From assembly GCA_963573305.1 (NCBI GenBank), contig OY754330.1, forward strand, positions 22,540,596-22,604,595: a DNA stretch of 64,000 nt, given 5' to 3'. Numbering within the stretch: the stretch's first letter is position 1; each line of letters starts with the position of its first letter. A program made the translations under genes and the position numbers. This document shows, one piece after another, positions 38,779 through 50,429 of the stretch. The stretch is from Pyrrhosoma nymphula. Lineage: Eukaryota > Arthropoda > Insecta > Odonata > Coenagrionidae. The notes under the pieces are model-generated. The model ran no database searches. It saw only the letters and a program-made list of their open reading frames with translations, and was not told the DNA's origin.

Positions 38779-39049
38779 TCCGTGAAATGGGTGCTCACGA
38801 CAAAAAGATCCCGCGAAGGAAATGCCGGATGGGGAAGACTTAAAGAGGGAGGTGCGTGCCTTCAAAGACGGTACTGGGGATCTCCCCGTATCACAGGAAC
38901 AATCGAGTCAGCCTTTGAAATTCGCCGGACGGGACCCTCTGGGGCCCGTGGACAATGGATAGACTACAAAGCAGCAAAGGGAGGGTATAAAAAAGCCTTC
39001 GAGGAGCTTCGAGAGGAAGAAGAAAAATAGAGTCGGCGTGGCTGAAGTC
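38779..39049 (+). other. Candidate exon, weak support
   Basis: A T-rich tract ending CATTTCAG precedes 38779, and GTGAGTTAGG begins at 39050. A frame running from the acceptor is open to a TAG at 39028-39030, with no stop in about 83 codons. The translation (ends FEELREEEEK) is purine-driven and matches no family I know. If real, this is a terminal-coding or noncoding-RNA exon. Confidence 0.2.
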
Positions 39050-39799
39050 GGTGAGTTAGGAAAAGTTTCTTCCACGGCGAATCATGGCACACACTACATT
39101 CGGTACTTAAGGCACACACTCCATTAAATCTCAGTTAATCCTCGAACAAAAGATATATGAAAAAGAAGCATGCGACCTGGACTATACGGCGCGCTACTAA
39201 AGATTGAGGCAAACCTAAAAATAATACAAGGAGTACTAAATCTAATAAAGACATACGGAATGACCTGTTACTCTTCAGAAGCACATGGATGAAAGGTTAA
39301 GATCAGCCAAAAAGTTGCCACTTTTCAGCACACTATTAAAAATCACATCCTGATTTCAACGACTGATATTTCTCAATAACTTAGATCCCCACAAATGTTT
39401 CCCTTACTTTGGAGAGATGACAGAAAAACAGCCTAAAGTCTGCGATTTCTCAACGTGATCTACATTTTTCAACGGGATCTTAGAGAGAATTCGGGTACTG
39501 TTTACGATTTCACGTCACAAAAAGATTTTTTTTCGAAATGAATGGCCTTCATAAGAGAAATTTGACCAAGCCAGAACTCCAATTTCCTTTTTGATCTCTC
39601 AAAAGAATCATACGTCTCATTCACTCACGCTATTTGTACATAAACCCACATTTTGGTCGAAATCGCGACGAAAAAAACTCATGAAAGCAACACTGAACAT
39701 TCACGAAACAAACCCGGATCTAGAGTTATATTTATATACGCGGCGCGACCGAAAAAATTTCGACCAAAATCAGATTTCTTCAAAATTGCCACCGCCTGT

Positions 39800-40630
39800 T
39801 ATTCCGGCAAATGAAGCGGCACGGCAGCGGTGCGCGTGCTCGAGGGATAATATGGGTCGGATTTTGATGCGGAAATCATCGGCATACACCCATGTGCGGA
39901 GAGAGAGAGGCAGGGATGGAGGGAGGGAGACCCACCTCTCGGCCACATTACGCCCTTACGCAACGGCCCCTCCTCCTCCTTCCCTTCGCGACTCGCCCAC
40001 AGACCTTCTTTCCCTCGAGAGGAGCAAGAGGCAATGGCCTTTGGGAGGAGGCGGAGGAAGAAGAGGAAGATGAGGAGGAGATATGGGGGAAGGGCGCCCC
40101 CTTCCCCCTCCACTCCACCCTCCTCTCGACGCACAACCGGCTGGCGCTAACCCTCTCTTTCCGCGGATTCGGGGCCGGCGGCCTCCGCCCCTTCCCACCA
40201 CCCTTTCACCCACACTCCCACCGACCCCTCCCTCCTCTCCCTTAAGTAAAAAAAAACCCGCGAGCCGTTCCGAGAGAGCTAGCTCCTTTTGGTATTCGGC
40301 CCGGGACGGCGGATCACCCACGCCCCGTTTACGTGTACGCGAGAACAGCGGGTCGGGACAGGACACTCGACGCGGCGTTGTCCGTATCGATCCGTCGAGA
40401 CTCGAGAGGAGGAGGATAAAAAAGATGACAACAGAGGAGAATGCATAAATCTTTTTTTTTCTCAATCGTACGCTCTCGTACTTTCGGACCGGTAGCTTAT
40501 TTGGTCGCGGTGCGGAGGAGGAGGGAAAAGAAGCGGGCAGGTGAAATGGTGACGCACGATTCCGCCTCCGCTGTCGATTTGTTTTTTATTCCGAGCATCC
40601 TCCTCGCCCACCGCCGATAAAAAAATGTAA
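39800..40630. other. GC/CpG-rich island, strongly strand-asymmetric
   Basis: Plus strand is purine-rich at 39895-39930 and 40015-40095, then pyrimidine-rich at 40095-40245. Frames of 110-169 codons are open on both strands. Translations are low-complexity runs of Arg, Gly, Pro, Ser and Glu. Confidence 0.4.
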
Positions 40631-41429
40631 AACGATGATTCGGGTTTAGCCCAGTTCCACTGCAGTGAGATCACGAAAACTACCTTTTTATACGGCGATT
40701 TTCCTCTATTTTCAAATACTATATCTATCCAAAAACTTCCATAAACATTTTACCACCAAATATTTATTTTCTGTCCGTACTCGGCCACACTTATATCTAA
40801 TTCTATCACCGATACTAAGACGGTATTAAGTCAAGCGAAAATCAACTTCTTATCAAAGTATTACGTTTCATCTACATTATACTCTCAGTACAATTTCAAC
40901 TGTAACATGTATTGCGCGTACTAAAAGGTCCTACTCCTGATATCAAACACTCACCGCACCTCAAATTCTTCGGCAATGACTACAAGACAAGTCGAGCTAA
41001 TCTAAGTAATGCACTTAAATAAATAATATTAACGAAAATGCGATCGAATTCAAAAGTATATACTGAGTACTTGTTTGTTCTCGTCCAATTACAGCGACAA
41101 TCCTCGTTAATAGGCGTCAGGGAATTCTGATTGTGAATGATTACATACCGAATTTGGAAGGAAAATATACTACATATTGATTCCAAATTATACTAATCCA
41201 AAACGTCATGTATGCGAAAATTCGAGAAGAAATGTCTTAGGTGAACCCTCTCCACTGAAATCACACCAGAAGATGCATTGTTAATGAATTTTAAGTTAAA
41301 AGAAAATATCGTAATAACAAAAAATCGCGCTTCCAGGAGAGGTTCAGTACGAGATGCAAATTAATAACTTGGATGAATACAAGGCAGGACACTCCAGTAA
41401 AGCAACAAGGGGAGTAGAAGGTGGAAGTG

Positions 41430-41790
41430 CTTCATGGAAACGAGGAAGTTAACTACGACTGCAGGTGGAGGTAAAGGTTCATTACCTCGCTCCGCTTTCA
41501 CGAGCCTCTCTCTCTCTCTGGGGAATGGGAAGATGATAATTAAGTCTTCAATGCGTGCGGTACGAAACGACGGGGAGGAGATGGAGAAGTTTAGCATTCA
41601 CCCCCTTCCCCAACCCCTTCCCCCACCGGTAATTCCCGTTTCCATTGTGACTCGAATTGAACCGTGGATGGGGAATAAAACGAAGGAAATCGGTGATTCG
41701 CAAAAAAAAACTCCTCGGGCAACCCATTCGCGCCTCTGACTCGCCGCACCGACTGACGTGAGGCGTGTGCACCTGGCGACGGAAATAGTA
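41430..41790. other. Moderately GC-rich island
   Basis: CpG-containing block with overlapping frames on both strands (longest minus, 41548-41955). No recognisable protein. Confidence 0.3.
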
Positions 41791-41799
41791 AGAAGAGCG

Positions 41800-43050
41800 A
41801 CAGATACACACACTGACGAGCAAGTGATTGCTTTGGTAAACGCCCTCGCCAGTACTCAAATACTGCATTTTATTGCGTACTACTTTAGAGCTTGAAGCAC
41901 TTACAAGAAACCAAAAACAATTACCACAACCGTAAATAATGCCGAGAGGTTGCATCTAGATTTCTCGAATCCTCCTCTCCCTCCGACCACTAAGATTAAC
42001 CACACATTGATGAAGAGCCTAAAAGGAGTAATATCGGAGGATATCCTTCCTAATTGTACGTTCACGTCTACATAGGGACTATCTAGATCCAACAAAAGAA
42101 TTAGTATTTATTAACTTCAATTGAAAAATGTTTCTGTGAAAGCAATGAACCGCTGGACACCGCTGAAATCGTAGTCTCTAGGATAGAAATGAGTAGGAAC
42201 CCCATAAAAGAGATAATATGGCCCATATTTTCATCTAAAACTGTTGAAAGATTCCGCAGATTCAAATTAAAAAAGAAATACAGAGCAAGTATTCCTCCAA
42301 TTCTGATTCCTCAGGTCTCATTCTCGGATGTAATAGAGCAGTGGAAAAGAAAAAAAATGCTTTTAACGTTAAATATACTTTGTCATCATAACTAAATTAT
42401 TGCGAAAGCTAAATTAATAATTGAGCTTGGTAATTTCTCTCGAGATAATTCCAAGGTCACCTCATTAATATAGGATTATTATTTTTCATTTCTCAGGAAT
42501 AGAATATACAGATATTTCTTTCAGAAAAATGTATTATCCACCACAGGAATGGCCCAATCCGTATATCTGGTGAAACTGATAAAATAAAATGTTTTTTTTT
42601 CTATGTTGAAGCAGAACCGTCGGTATAACCCCCTCAAAAGTGGTTCCGCAACATCGTATGTTACATTCCTCTTCTTCCCTGAGTTATTTTCTCTCCAATC
42701 CCAATCTTTCACGTATGGTGACGATGTAGCAATCTTTTACACACCTCTTCGGGACGATTGGAAGGGTGATACAAGTAGAAACATTTTACTGATGTTGTTT
42801 CTGAATTTATCACTCATGGAGGGCATTAACAACAGTTTTATAATGCCTGATTAATTTCCAGATGTATTAGCCTTTACGTTCAGGTGATGTTAACTGAGAG
42901 TCTAAGCGTTGTAAATTACATCACACTACTGGTTAGTTAGTAAGAGCGTAGCCAATGGGAGAACGTTTTAATATCGATTATCATATGGAGGAAACATTTA
43001 ACCAGAGACTGAAAACCGAGTACAATTGATAAAAATCTGGGGAGCGAATT
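41800..43050. other. AT-rich noncoding DNA
   Basis: Nothing recognisable beyond short frames. Confidence 0.45.
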
Positions 43051-43059
43051 CGAACTTTC

Positions 43060-43570
43060 CCAATAAACCAACACGACGTTCCCTATGCCCGGAGAAGAAG
43101 AAGATGGACAGCTTCCATACTCCCCACCCCGCCTATCCCCCGCACATCACGTGTCCTTTCCCACTCAACGCATCTCGGCGAGCAACAAAGCGAACCCCCG
43201 ACCTTGACGTGCGTTTCCACGTCGCGTCGTGGGCATAGCCAAGAGGAGAGCCGAACATAGAGAGAAAGAAAGCAGATATTTTCGAGTGTGGGAAGGAAAG
43301 GGCCGCCGCGAGAGAGTAAAGGGGGCGTTCTTGCGCCGAGGGAGGGAGAGATATACAACGGAGTAGACTTCACGAGAGTGGGTGGGCGGGCTGGGAAAAC
43401 TGAAAAGGGGCGGTGGGCTCTTCCTTCAGAGGCGTGTGGGAGTGCGGTAATGGGGAGGTGGTGCGGGCAAAGCCGCGATATCCCTCTCTCTCCGGCGGCT
43501 ATTTCATAAAACAAGCGAGCGGGATGCGGCGCTTGTCAGGGCACGCCCACCGCCGCGAGATCGCAACCTT
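43060..43570. other. GC/CpG-rich island, purine-rich on plus in its second half
   Basis: Pyrimidine-rich 43115-43165, purine-rich 43255-43460. A 143-codon frame on minus and shorter ones on plus are mutually exclusive, and none has a known domain. Confidence 0.35.
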
Positions 43571-43840
43571 GTAAACATAAACACGGCATTGAAAAAAAAT
43601 ATATATCGGGAGATGTACATACCTATACATCCTACCAACCGTCGGAAAATTATGATACTCTCACGATCACCTCGAAATTGCCGTGCACTCTATGGAGACG
43701 AGTACCCCTGGAAGTGCATTCAGTTGTATTTTCCAAATTCACTTATAATTAAAATTGCAATATTTATGGACGCATTTATATTCCACAAATCGACGCTCGA
43801 CATTCATATGGTATAGCATCGCTTTCCCACGAATTATAAT

Positions 43841-43961
43841 CGAATCATATAATTTTGGTAAGTTTCTTTTGGATTTCTGCGATATAAAGATCCAGAAATC
43901 CAAAAGCAACTTACCAAAATTAAAATGAACTGCGAAAATCTAAGAAAAAACGAATAATATA
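43841..43961. mobile_element. Short fold-back insertion with near-perfect 11-bp flanking repeat
   Basis: The arms 43851-43879 and 43893-43921 are 29-bp inverted repeats with one or two mismatches and a 13-bp loop. Flanking direct repeats are CGAATCATATA (43841-43851) and CGAATAATATA (43951-43961), 10 of 11 identical. An unpaired A-rich tail (43922-43950) lies on the right side. Read on the minus strand, the left arm contains AAAAGAAACTTACC, placing GAAAC close to the hinge; the right arm has GCAAC at that place. The architecture matches the 7.7 and 47.3 kb elements, although the sequence differs. Confidence 0.55.
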
Positions 43962-43969
43962 TTGTTCAT

Positions 43970-45190
43970 TAAAATCAATCTTCATCCACTCCCCTTTTAG
44001 AAGCAGTAAGTAACTGATATAATGTAATTACTGCCATGTTACAGACTAAAATTCTCACATATGACATTTCCAACTTTTCAAGTTTTTGTATCATCGCATC
44101 CAGCGAATTTAAATAATAACAACAAATATTATAAGGCGGAAAAGTAAATGAACAATTTTTCATAGTCTATTCAATAATGGAATGAAATTAGCGTTGAACT
44201 TACCCTCAACTCATGCACCCCAAAGGCAAAGAAAGTAAACTACAGTAAGCATGGAAGGCAGATTCACATGTATGATAATTTCTCAATAATTTGTCTACAA
44301 TTTGTGAAAATGAGCTACAGGGTGACCCAATTCTAAGATTTGCTAGTATTTAAACCTCTGCTCCGATGAAATTTAACGAGGTAAAAAAAAGTTGAATTCC
44401 ACCGCAAGTGACAGGCTTGCTTAGCTTGCTGACGGGACTGGAAAAAATAATTGACCCAGAAAAGCATTGGTGTGCTCTCTAGGCCTGACCTCAGACTTAG
44501 GATTTTTTTGTTTGAAAACACAAGAACAAGCGATAGATTTTCGTGAAACCGCAGTAAAATTTGACGTGCATAAAATTTGGGGTACCCTGAATCTCCACTA
44601 AAGGGAATCTGTCTGGGGATAAGATTATATGAGCGCTCAAACAGTCGAGGTTACTGGGGCGGAAAACAAAGCCACCGCAAGCTATGTACCAAATAAACCA
44701 ATCTCCGACCTCAAGACACGATAAAAGCACCTACCATGGGGAAGACAGAAAGTCTATCATGGCAAACCTTAAGAAATACCTCAATTTGTTCCGACTAGTA
44801 CGAGAATAAGGCATTACCAGACCAAGAATGACACTCTTCATAGGAGCTTTAAGCTTTAATGGAAAAAGCTTTAATAATTTATCCCATCTTGAATTTTACT
44901 GCAAGTGAATAAGTATTCTCTTTCAATATCATTTATTTTTTTACAAATAATTTTATTTGTTCATCAGGAGTAAGAAAAAATATCAAATAATCTTCAGAAA
45001 ATATGTATTTAGGTCTACAATACGACGTTAGATGACGATTAGAACCATTCATCGCGTAGCATGTGCTCTAGCACCCATAGAAGTTAATGGTTACAGTTGC
45101 AATCACTCGAGCACTGTTAATGAATTACTTCATTTCCAATTTAAAGGAATATTTTTCGAATTAATATTTTGATATCTTGATATATTGATT
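43970..45190. other. AT-rich noncoding DNA with a possible transposon terminus
   Basis: ACAGGGTGACCCAATT at 44318-44333 resembles a motif (ACAGGGTGTCCCA) often seen at insect transposable-element ends. No matching opposite end was found. No coding frame is supported. Confidence 0.3.
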
Positions 45191-45399
45191 TGGAAAGATA
45201 AGACTTTGTGCACATCATGATTGTGAAAGTGATTTTTCGCTCAAACTACCTTAATGGTAAAGGTAGAAACATTTTTCGTCCTCAATTTAAGCCATTCCAA
45301 ATCGGGGGCAATCCGATTTTACCCGAGGGTGCCTGTCGAATCACCAACCAACATCTAGATATTTTTCAAAAGCTCGGGGGTCACCGCCTAACTAATTTG

Positions 45400-45870
45400 T
45401 CTAAGGGGGTGAACCCAATCGTTGTACTGGCGCGAGGACGGGGTGTTGCCACGCCCCCTTTCAGAGAGTCACCCACCCGTGCGATCCGAATTCCGCCCTC
45501 CACCGTAGCACTAAAACTTCCTCCTCCCATCCACCGACCTCTTTCCATTCTCGCCTTTAATAATCTCCCACTCAAACATCTTCCACTCTCGACGCCTTCG
45601 CACGGCCCCACTTCTCATCCCCAACCCTCTAGGTTCAACTCACGAGACATTCCTCACGAGCTAGGCAACTTCCTCGCCTACCCCACGGACAGATCCCCTC
45701 AGCCAACACGTCGGGAACAGGGGGATTCGAAACGAAAGAGAATCGGCAACGGGTGGACAGGAGGTCAAGGCCGGCGGTTTTTGCACACCGCACCTTCATT
45801 TTTCCGACCCGGAAAAAGAATGCGGAAAGTTGCTCTGAACAGATGTCGCAATCACATCCATCTACAACAC
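45400..45870. other. GC-rich, pyrimidine-rich island
   Basis: C-rich on plus (45450-45660). A 237-codon frame on plus (45208-45921) crosses it. Its AT-rich first third translates without domain features and the rest is Pro/Arg/Ser-rich, so I do not call a gene. Confidence 0.35.
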
Positions 45871-45929
45871 GATGGTCGCCTTAGATATGGAAGGGGAGGG
45901 TACAGCTGTTCTGGTCATTAAATGCCTCA

Positions 45930-47260
45930 CAAATATCAGCAGATCATGAAAACACTAATCAAAGCGATGGGAAACGTTCTTCCTCTTTTTAGCTAAATGA
46001 TATCAATGTGTACTGTAAGCGTGGAAAAAGTTTCGAAGTGGACGTTTACGAAAATCGACTAAAGGCATAGAAATATTTATTGTAGGAACACTGTATTCGT
46101 TACTATGATAAAGCATGCTCAAACAAATAAACATAAAAATTTAGAGCAACGCATGCATGTATAACACGCATTGTTATCCACGAAAAGTACAAATCAACAG
46201 CTCCCGTTTAGAGAATGTAAAAAAATATGTTTCACGAAATTCGAATACTTACAGGTCCACCTGGCAACTAGAATCGCCTTTTTTGACTAATGGACATCGT
46301 GATGCACTACATCCATTCAATGGGTAGACAGCTTTACTCGCACATATGGCAATGATCACCAGTAAAATACTTATTTCTTATCTATGCGAAGGCATTCCCT
46401 TCAAGGGGTCGAATGTAATTTTCTCCACCATTTAAAAGAGGATATTTTTCTCTCTTTATCACCTCCATTCTATCCATCAAGCTCCACAGTAAAACTGACT
46501 TGCGATTTTAAAGGTTGAATTTTTCCCAATCAACCATTTGTTAAAACATTCTAACGAGGTTACCTAAGTACTTCATTATCGGTTACAAATTGAACTCAAG
46601 CTAAGAAGCGGCGAAACGAAACACCATTCATTCATTTCTCGAGGCATCACATTCACAGGCTATCGTCTTCTTAAGGGCAATAATGGCCCGTTTCCGAGAG
46701 CACGCCCTGTACCGGGGCGTGAGAACAGCCGAGAGAACAGTCTACTGTGACACGGACCATCGATGCGGGACGATTTCACACACTCGAGAACCACGAAATT
46801 GCTTCCGATTCCGAGGCGACGCGCCATGATTCGGAAAGGAACCAACCTCCCCTTCCCCCCCTTGAGGCTGAATATAAATCATTTCCCCCCGTGGGCCCCT
46901 CCGCTAACGAGTGAACGTGCACTCAATGCTTTGGGGCTCTCATACCGAAAGCAGAAAAAAAGCAAACCTAGTGGAATTATCTCCCTAGAGACAGGATAAG
47001 ACAATGGATTAATAAAATTATAAATCTGTTGATACTCCTACTGACTTTTTCCGCACTTTGACCAATTAAATCGTTTATAGTTGTGCTTAATGTCGACCAC
47101 AATTCTTAAAGCACGATGACGTATAACTTTTTTCGAGAAGCCTACATACGAAAATTTTATCCGTATGAAAATTTTAAAACACCATTTATAAACAGCTACA
47201 TCGATTACAGTGCCCAAAGGACGCTACAACCCAGTAGTTTTTTTTTGTTTCAAGAAGACC
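45930..47260. other. Mostly AT-rich noncoding DNA with a small CpG patch
   Basis: Only 46660-46930 is CpG-enriched, with short open frames on both strands. Nothing else recognised. Confidence 0.4.
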
Positions 47261-47264
47261 GAAT

Positions 47265-47457
47265 ACGAATATTCTTATCAGGGATCTTTCGGGGTTTGCA
47301 CCGGGTAGTTAGGTCCATGGCGGCCAACGTTTCGATGCTCGACTCGAGCATCGAAACGTTGGCCGCCATGGACCTAACTACCCGGTGCAAACCCCGAAAG
47401 ATCCCTGATACAAATCTTCGCCGGGAAAGCCTGTAATCCTTCCTCACGAATATTCTT
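47265..47457. mobile_element. Perfect 135-bp palindrome inside a 12-bp target-site duplication (Penelope-type fold-back)
   Basis: Arms 47276-47342 and 47344-47410 are exact reverse complements (67 bp each) around a single C at 47343. The insert is bracketed by perfect copies of ACGAATATTCTT (47265-47276 and 47446-47457). A 35-bp unpaired tail (47411-47445, containing CGCCGGGAAAGCCTG) separates the right arm from the right duplication. On each strand the centre reads TCGAGCATC, then GAAACGTTGGCC. GATGCTCGA and TCGAGCATC form a hairpin directly before GAAAC, as in stem II of a hammerhead ribozyme. GAAACGTTGG is a motif I associate with Penelope-like element ends. The catalytic CTGANGA box is absent because the upstream side is the inverted copy. 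Confidence 0.8.
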
Positions 47458-47939
47458 GCTTTCTATAATTTTAATACAATAATTTAAAAATACTGTATGA
47501 ATCCAAGTCAGAAATTCTTTTCCTTAAGAGTCTCCACCATAAAGACCTTAGTAAAGTTTTATTAAATAGTATTGACGATCTACATAACCCCAGCAACGCA
47601 AATTAACGTTACGCAAATACTGAAAAGTAACTCTCCACTTTTTGTTAAAAACAGGTGAGTCAAATAATTTTCCTTTCATGGTTACCATGCCGCCACGTCC
47701 ATGTTTCACTAATTAGGTCTCATCCAGTTAATTCTATGAAAAGGGAAAGGCTTGAAACATTAATTTCGAGAAAAATGACATGCAAAATAAACGCAAGGCT
47801 AGGGCTTTTTTCTTAGGCCAAACAATGGCTGCGAGAGAATCGTCTCGGCTAACAATGGGTGGATAAGCTGTGAGGCCCCTTTTCTTAAGTTGGAGGAAGG
47901 AGAAACGGACTGAGGAGTAGGAAGGGAACCAAGCGCTCG

Positions 47940-48670
47940 CTCCAACGCCTTGTCCGGCTGATGCGAGAAAGAAGGGTGAGGGACGCTGTAGGGGGGAGGG
48001 GGTATAAACTTGGCAACGCCGCATCACGGGGCACCTCGAGCGGAACGCACGCTCAAGGAACCGGAGAGAGGAAGGAGGGAAGGAGAAAGAAGACGACGAA
48101 AAAAGGTTGGCAGGGGGAGGGAAGATGGGGGAGGGGAAGGAAGATCCCTGGCGAGGCAAGGTGGGAGGAAGGATTCAAGAGGATGGATGAGAGGCAAGAA
48201 GGGTGTCTTGGAGTTGGGAAAAAGGAGGTGCATATGTGTAAAGGTAAGAGCGGGGGGGGAATACGCTGGCCCTAGAGGGGCTCTGCTTACATCCAAGTCT
48301 CAGGACCCGGACGCCCTCCTCCAAACGAGCCCTCAGACGGGGCCATAACCAATAGCCACGAAACCACGCGGGGCCGCCGTCGCCGGTGACTTCAACGATG
48401 GTGAAGAAAACATATCGTAACCCTCCTTCCCCCCTCCTCAAGACGCCACCTTCTCAGCCCGTCTACCCGGTCTCCGCCGTCCGTGCCGACTACTACACGT
48501 GACACGCCTCCCTGGGGTCCTTGCGTGCACACGGGGAGTAGAAGCTACATCATCACGCACAGCTTATGTACCCCCGTCTCACCGTAAGGAAGAACCACCA
48601 TCGCCGTCTACGCCGCGTCTGCATTCAGCCCGGGGGTTTTAGGGAGAATGAGGGGAGGAGGAGGCATAAA
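47940..48670. other. GC/CpG-rich island, purine-rich then mixed
   Basis: Purine-rich plus strand from about 47950 to 48260, then CpG-rich mixed sequence to 48640. Frames of 88-141 codons are open in several registers on both strands, with low-complexity translation. Confidence 0.4.
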
Positions 48671-48699
48671 GTTGTGAAGAATGACGAAAAAGCCACGGA

Positions 48700-49590
48700 T
48701 TCCTCCTAGCATACCTACGTCGAAACATTTCAAGCACAAAACAGTTTTTGTAAAATTTTCAGTCGGTCTACCAACCACACCACTGGGAATAAAGCAACAG
48801 GACTAGTGGAAGTGGAGATAAATCAATCTTGGAATAGAGAAGAAGAAATTTTGACATACAACAATGAGTCTGTCAACAAGCAATGAGTCTGAATGCCTGC
48901 GAATGTAAATTCATTCAGAATTTCACCTTGGTAGGGCAACATTCTGCGCTCAGTATCTGAACACGCCAAAGCTTCATCATTAGGAGAGCGACATTGTAAA
49001 TGAATTCCCGATAGGTAATAAGACGGATTATGAGTTTGTTCCAACCAATCTTATTTATTTCTGATAAAGGAATAGCTTTTATCGGTAAATACAGTTCTTA
49101 AACTTTAAACGGAAAATTACTATTATCGTACTCTAGAAGGACGATTAACGAAAATACGCATACGTATTATTAACATCTCATGTTTAATACGATAACAATT
49201 AGTAGGTCCTGCCAAACGCAAATTTTTCGAGAAGATATTCATTAAAATATTGATGGTCATGACTATAAATAAAATCTTAATTTATCAATGCTAGTATCCT
49301 GGCTTTAAAACGATAAATTGTGATTCGATTTGTCGCTCTCTCTAACATATTCTGAGCGGCTTCTTTGATGGCTGCAATAAAGCAGAAATCATTTAAAACG
49401 ATGAAAGAGCAAAGCTGTTACAGAATGCCTTCAACACGCGATAAAAACCCTTCAAGCGAACCCAACATCCATCGTTGAAAACTCAACAAATTCAAAGCAC
49501 GCTTAAAGTGCCAGTTGTGAAGGCTCCCGGCTTCCACTTCGACATCAACGAATGCAAAAATCATGCGTGTTATTGGCAATTCCTTCGCTT
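48700..49590. other. AT-rich noncoding DNA
   Basis: No supported feature. Confidence 0.45.
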
Positions 49591-49599
49591 CCCACGGCT

Positions 49600-50420
49600 C
49601 GTATCTGTCAGAAGCCTCCATTCCGCATTCGGATCGCTCCGTTCAACTCGCGTATAAAATAACACCTCATGGAAGAAGAGGGCCGGACAACAACAATGCC
49701 CTCAGTACCCTCATCGACAACCCCCCCCCCCATTCCCCTCCATCGGGTGGAAGGCCTTCCGACAACACCTCTGCGATGATGACACCACCTCTCATTTGCG
49801 CCAAATTAAATAAAAGCAGCAGACCCCGTGAGCCGGTTGAGCACGCAACGAATCCGCGCGACAGGTAGGCACATGAACGAGCAAAGAAGGCCGTCGAGGA
49901 AGAGGGCGGCAATGCACCGGTCGGCGGCGCAAGAGCCTCCGTGCCCTCTGTCGGCCGGAATGGAAAGGAGGCGAAGACGGGTGATGGAGGTGGCAGGAGA
50001 GTGGACATACGCAGCACGTGAAGGAGGAGCGAGTGCAGCGGCGGCGATCCGGGGGAGCGGAGTGAGGCGCAGAAGAGGAGGAGGCAGGGAGCGGATCGGG
50101 GCGGTGGCTCCCAGAAACAGGTTTGGATGGAAGCCCTAAAGCCGGGTCGCCACGTAACGACTCCTTCGCTGCTCTATCGAAGGGAGGATGAGGAGCGAAG
50201 GGGGCTTCTCTTTCGGAATGATCGTGATGTGGAAGAGAGGACTTGATGACTTTCCGGCGGAGTGGTCTGGGGGTGGGTGGGGAGGAGGAAGGAGGAGGCG
50301 GGAGGGTGGAATGGAAGACGAGGAGAACGGAGGGAATGTGTAAGAAAGAAATGAAGAGAGAGAGGAAGAGGCTGGTGAAAAGGAAGGAGGAAGAAAATCA
50401 GAGCCGAAAACAATCCCCGT
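49600..50420. other. GC/CpG-rich island with an 11-C run, purine-rich on plus
   Basis: C homopolymer at 49721-49731. Strongly purine-rich plus strand from 49960 to 50400. Overlapping frames on both strands (101-117 codons) give Arg/Gly or Ser/Pro runs. No known domain. Confidence 0.4.
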
Positions 50421-50429
50421 CGAGGACCA

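Noticed and set aside
39956..40465. 169-codon minus-strand open frame
   Set aside because: Gly/Arg/Ser runs from polypurine-polypyrimidine DNA; the opposite strand is equally open.
44318..44760. Complete DNA transposon starting at ACAGGGTGACCCAATT
   Set aside because: No inverted partner end and no transposase-like frame, so it is kept only as a possible solo terminus.
45208..45921. 237-codon plus-strand open frame
   Set aside because: Crosses a sharp AT-to-GC composition change without any domain; part is a simple reading of C-rich DNA.
47116..47447. Matching open frames on both strands (shared GIFRGLHRVVR)
   Set aside because: Created by the perfect palindrome; both strands read the same, so it is not evidence of a gene.
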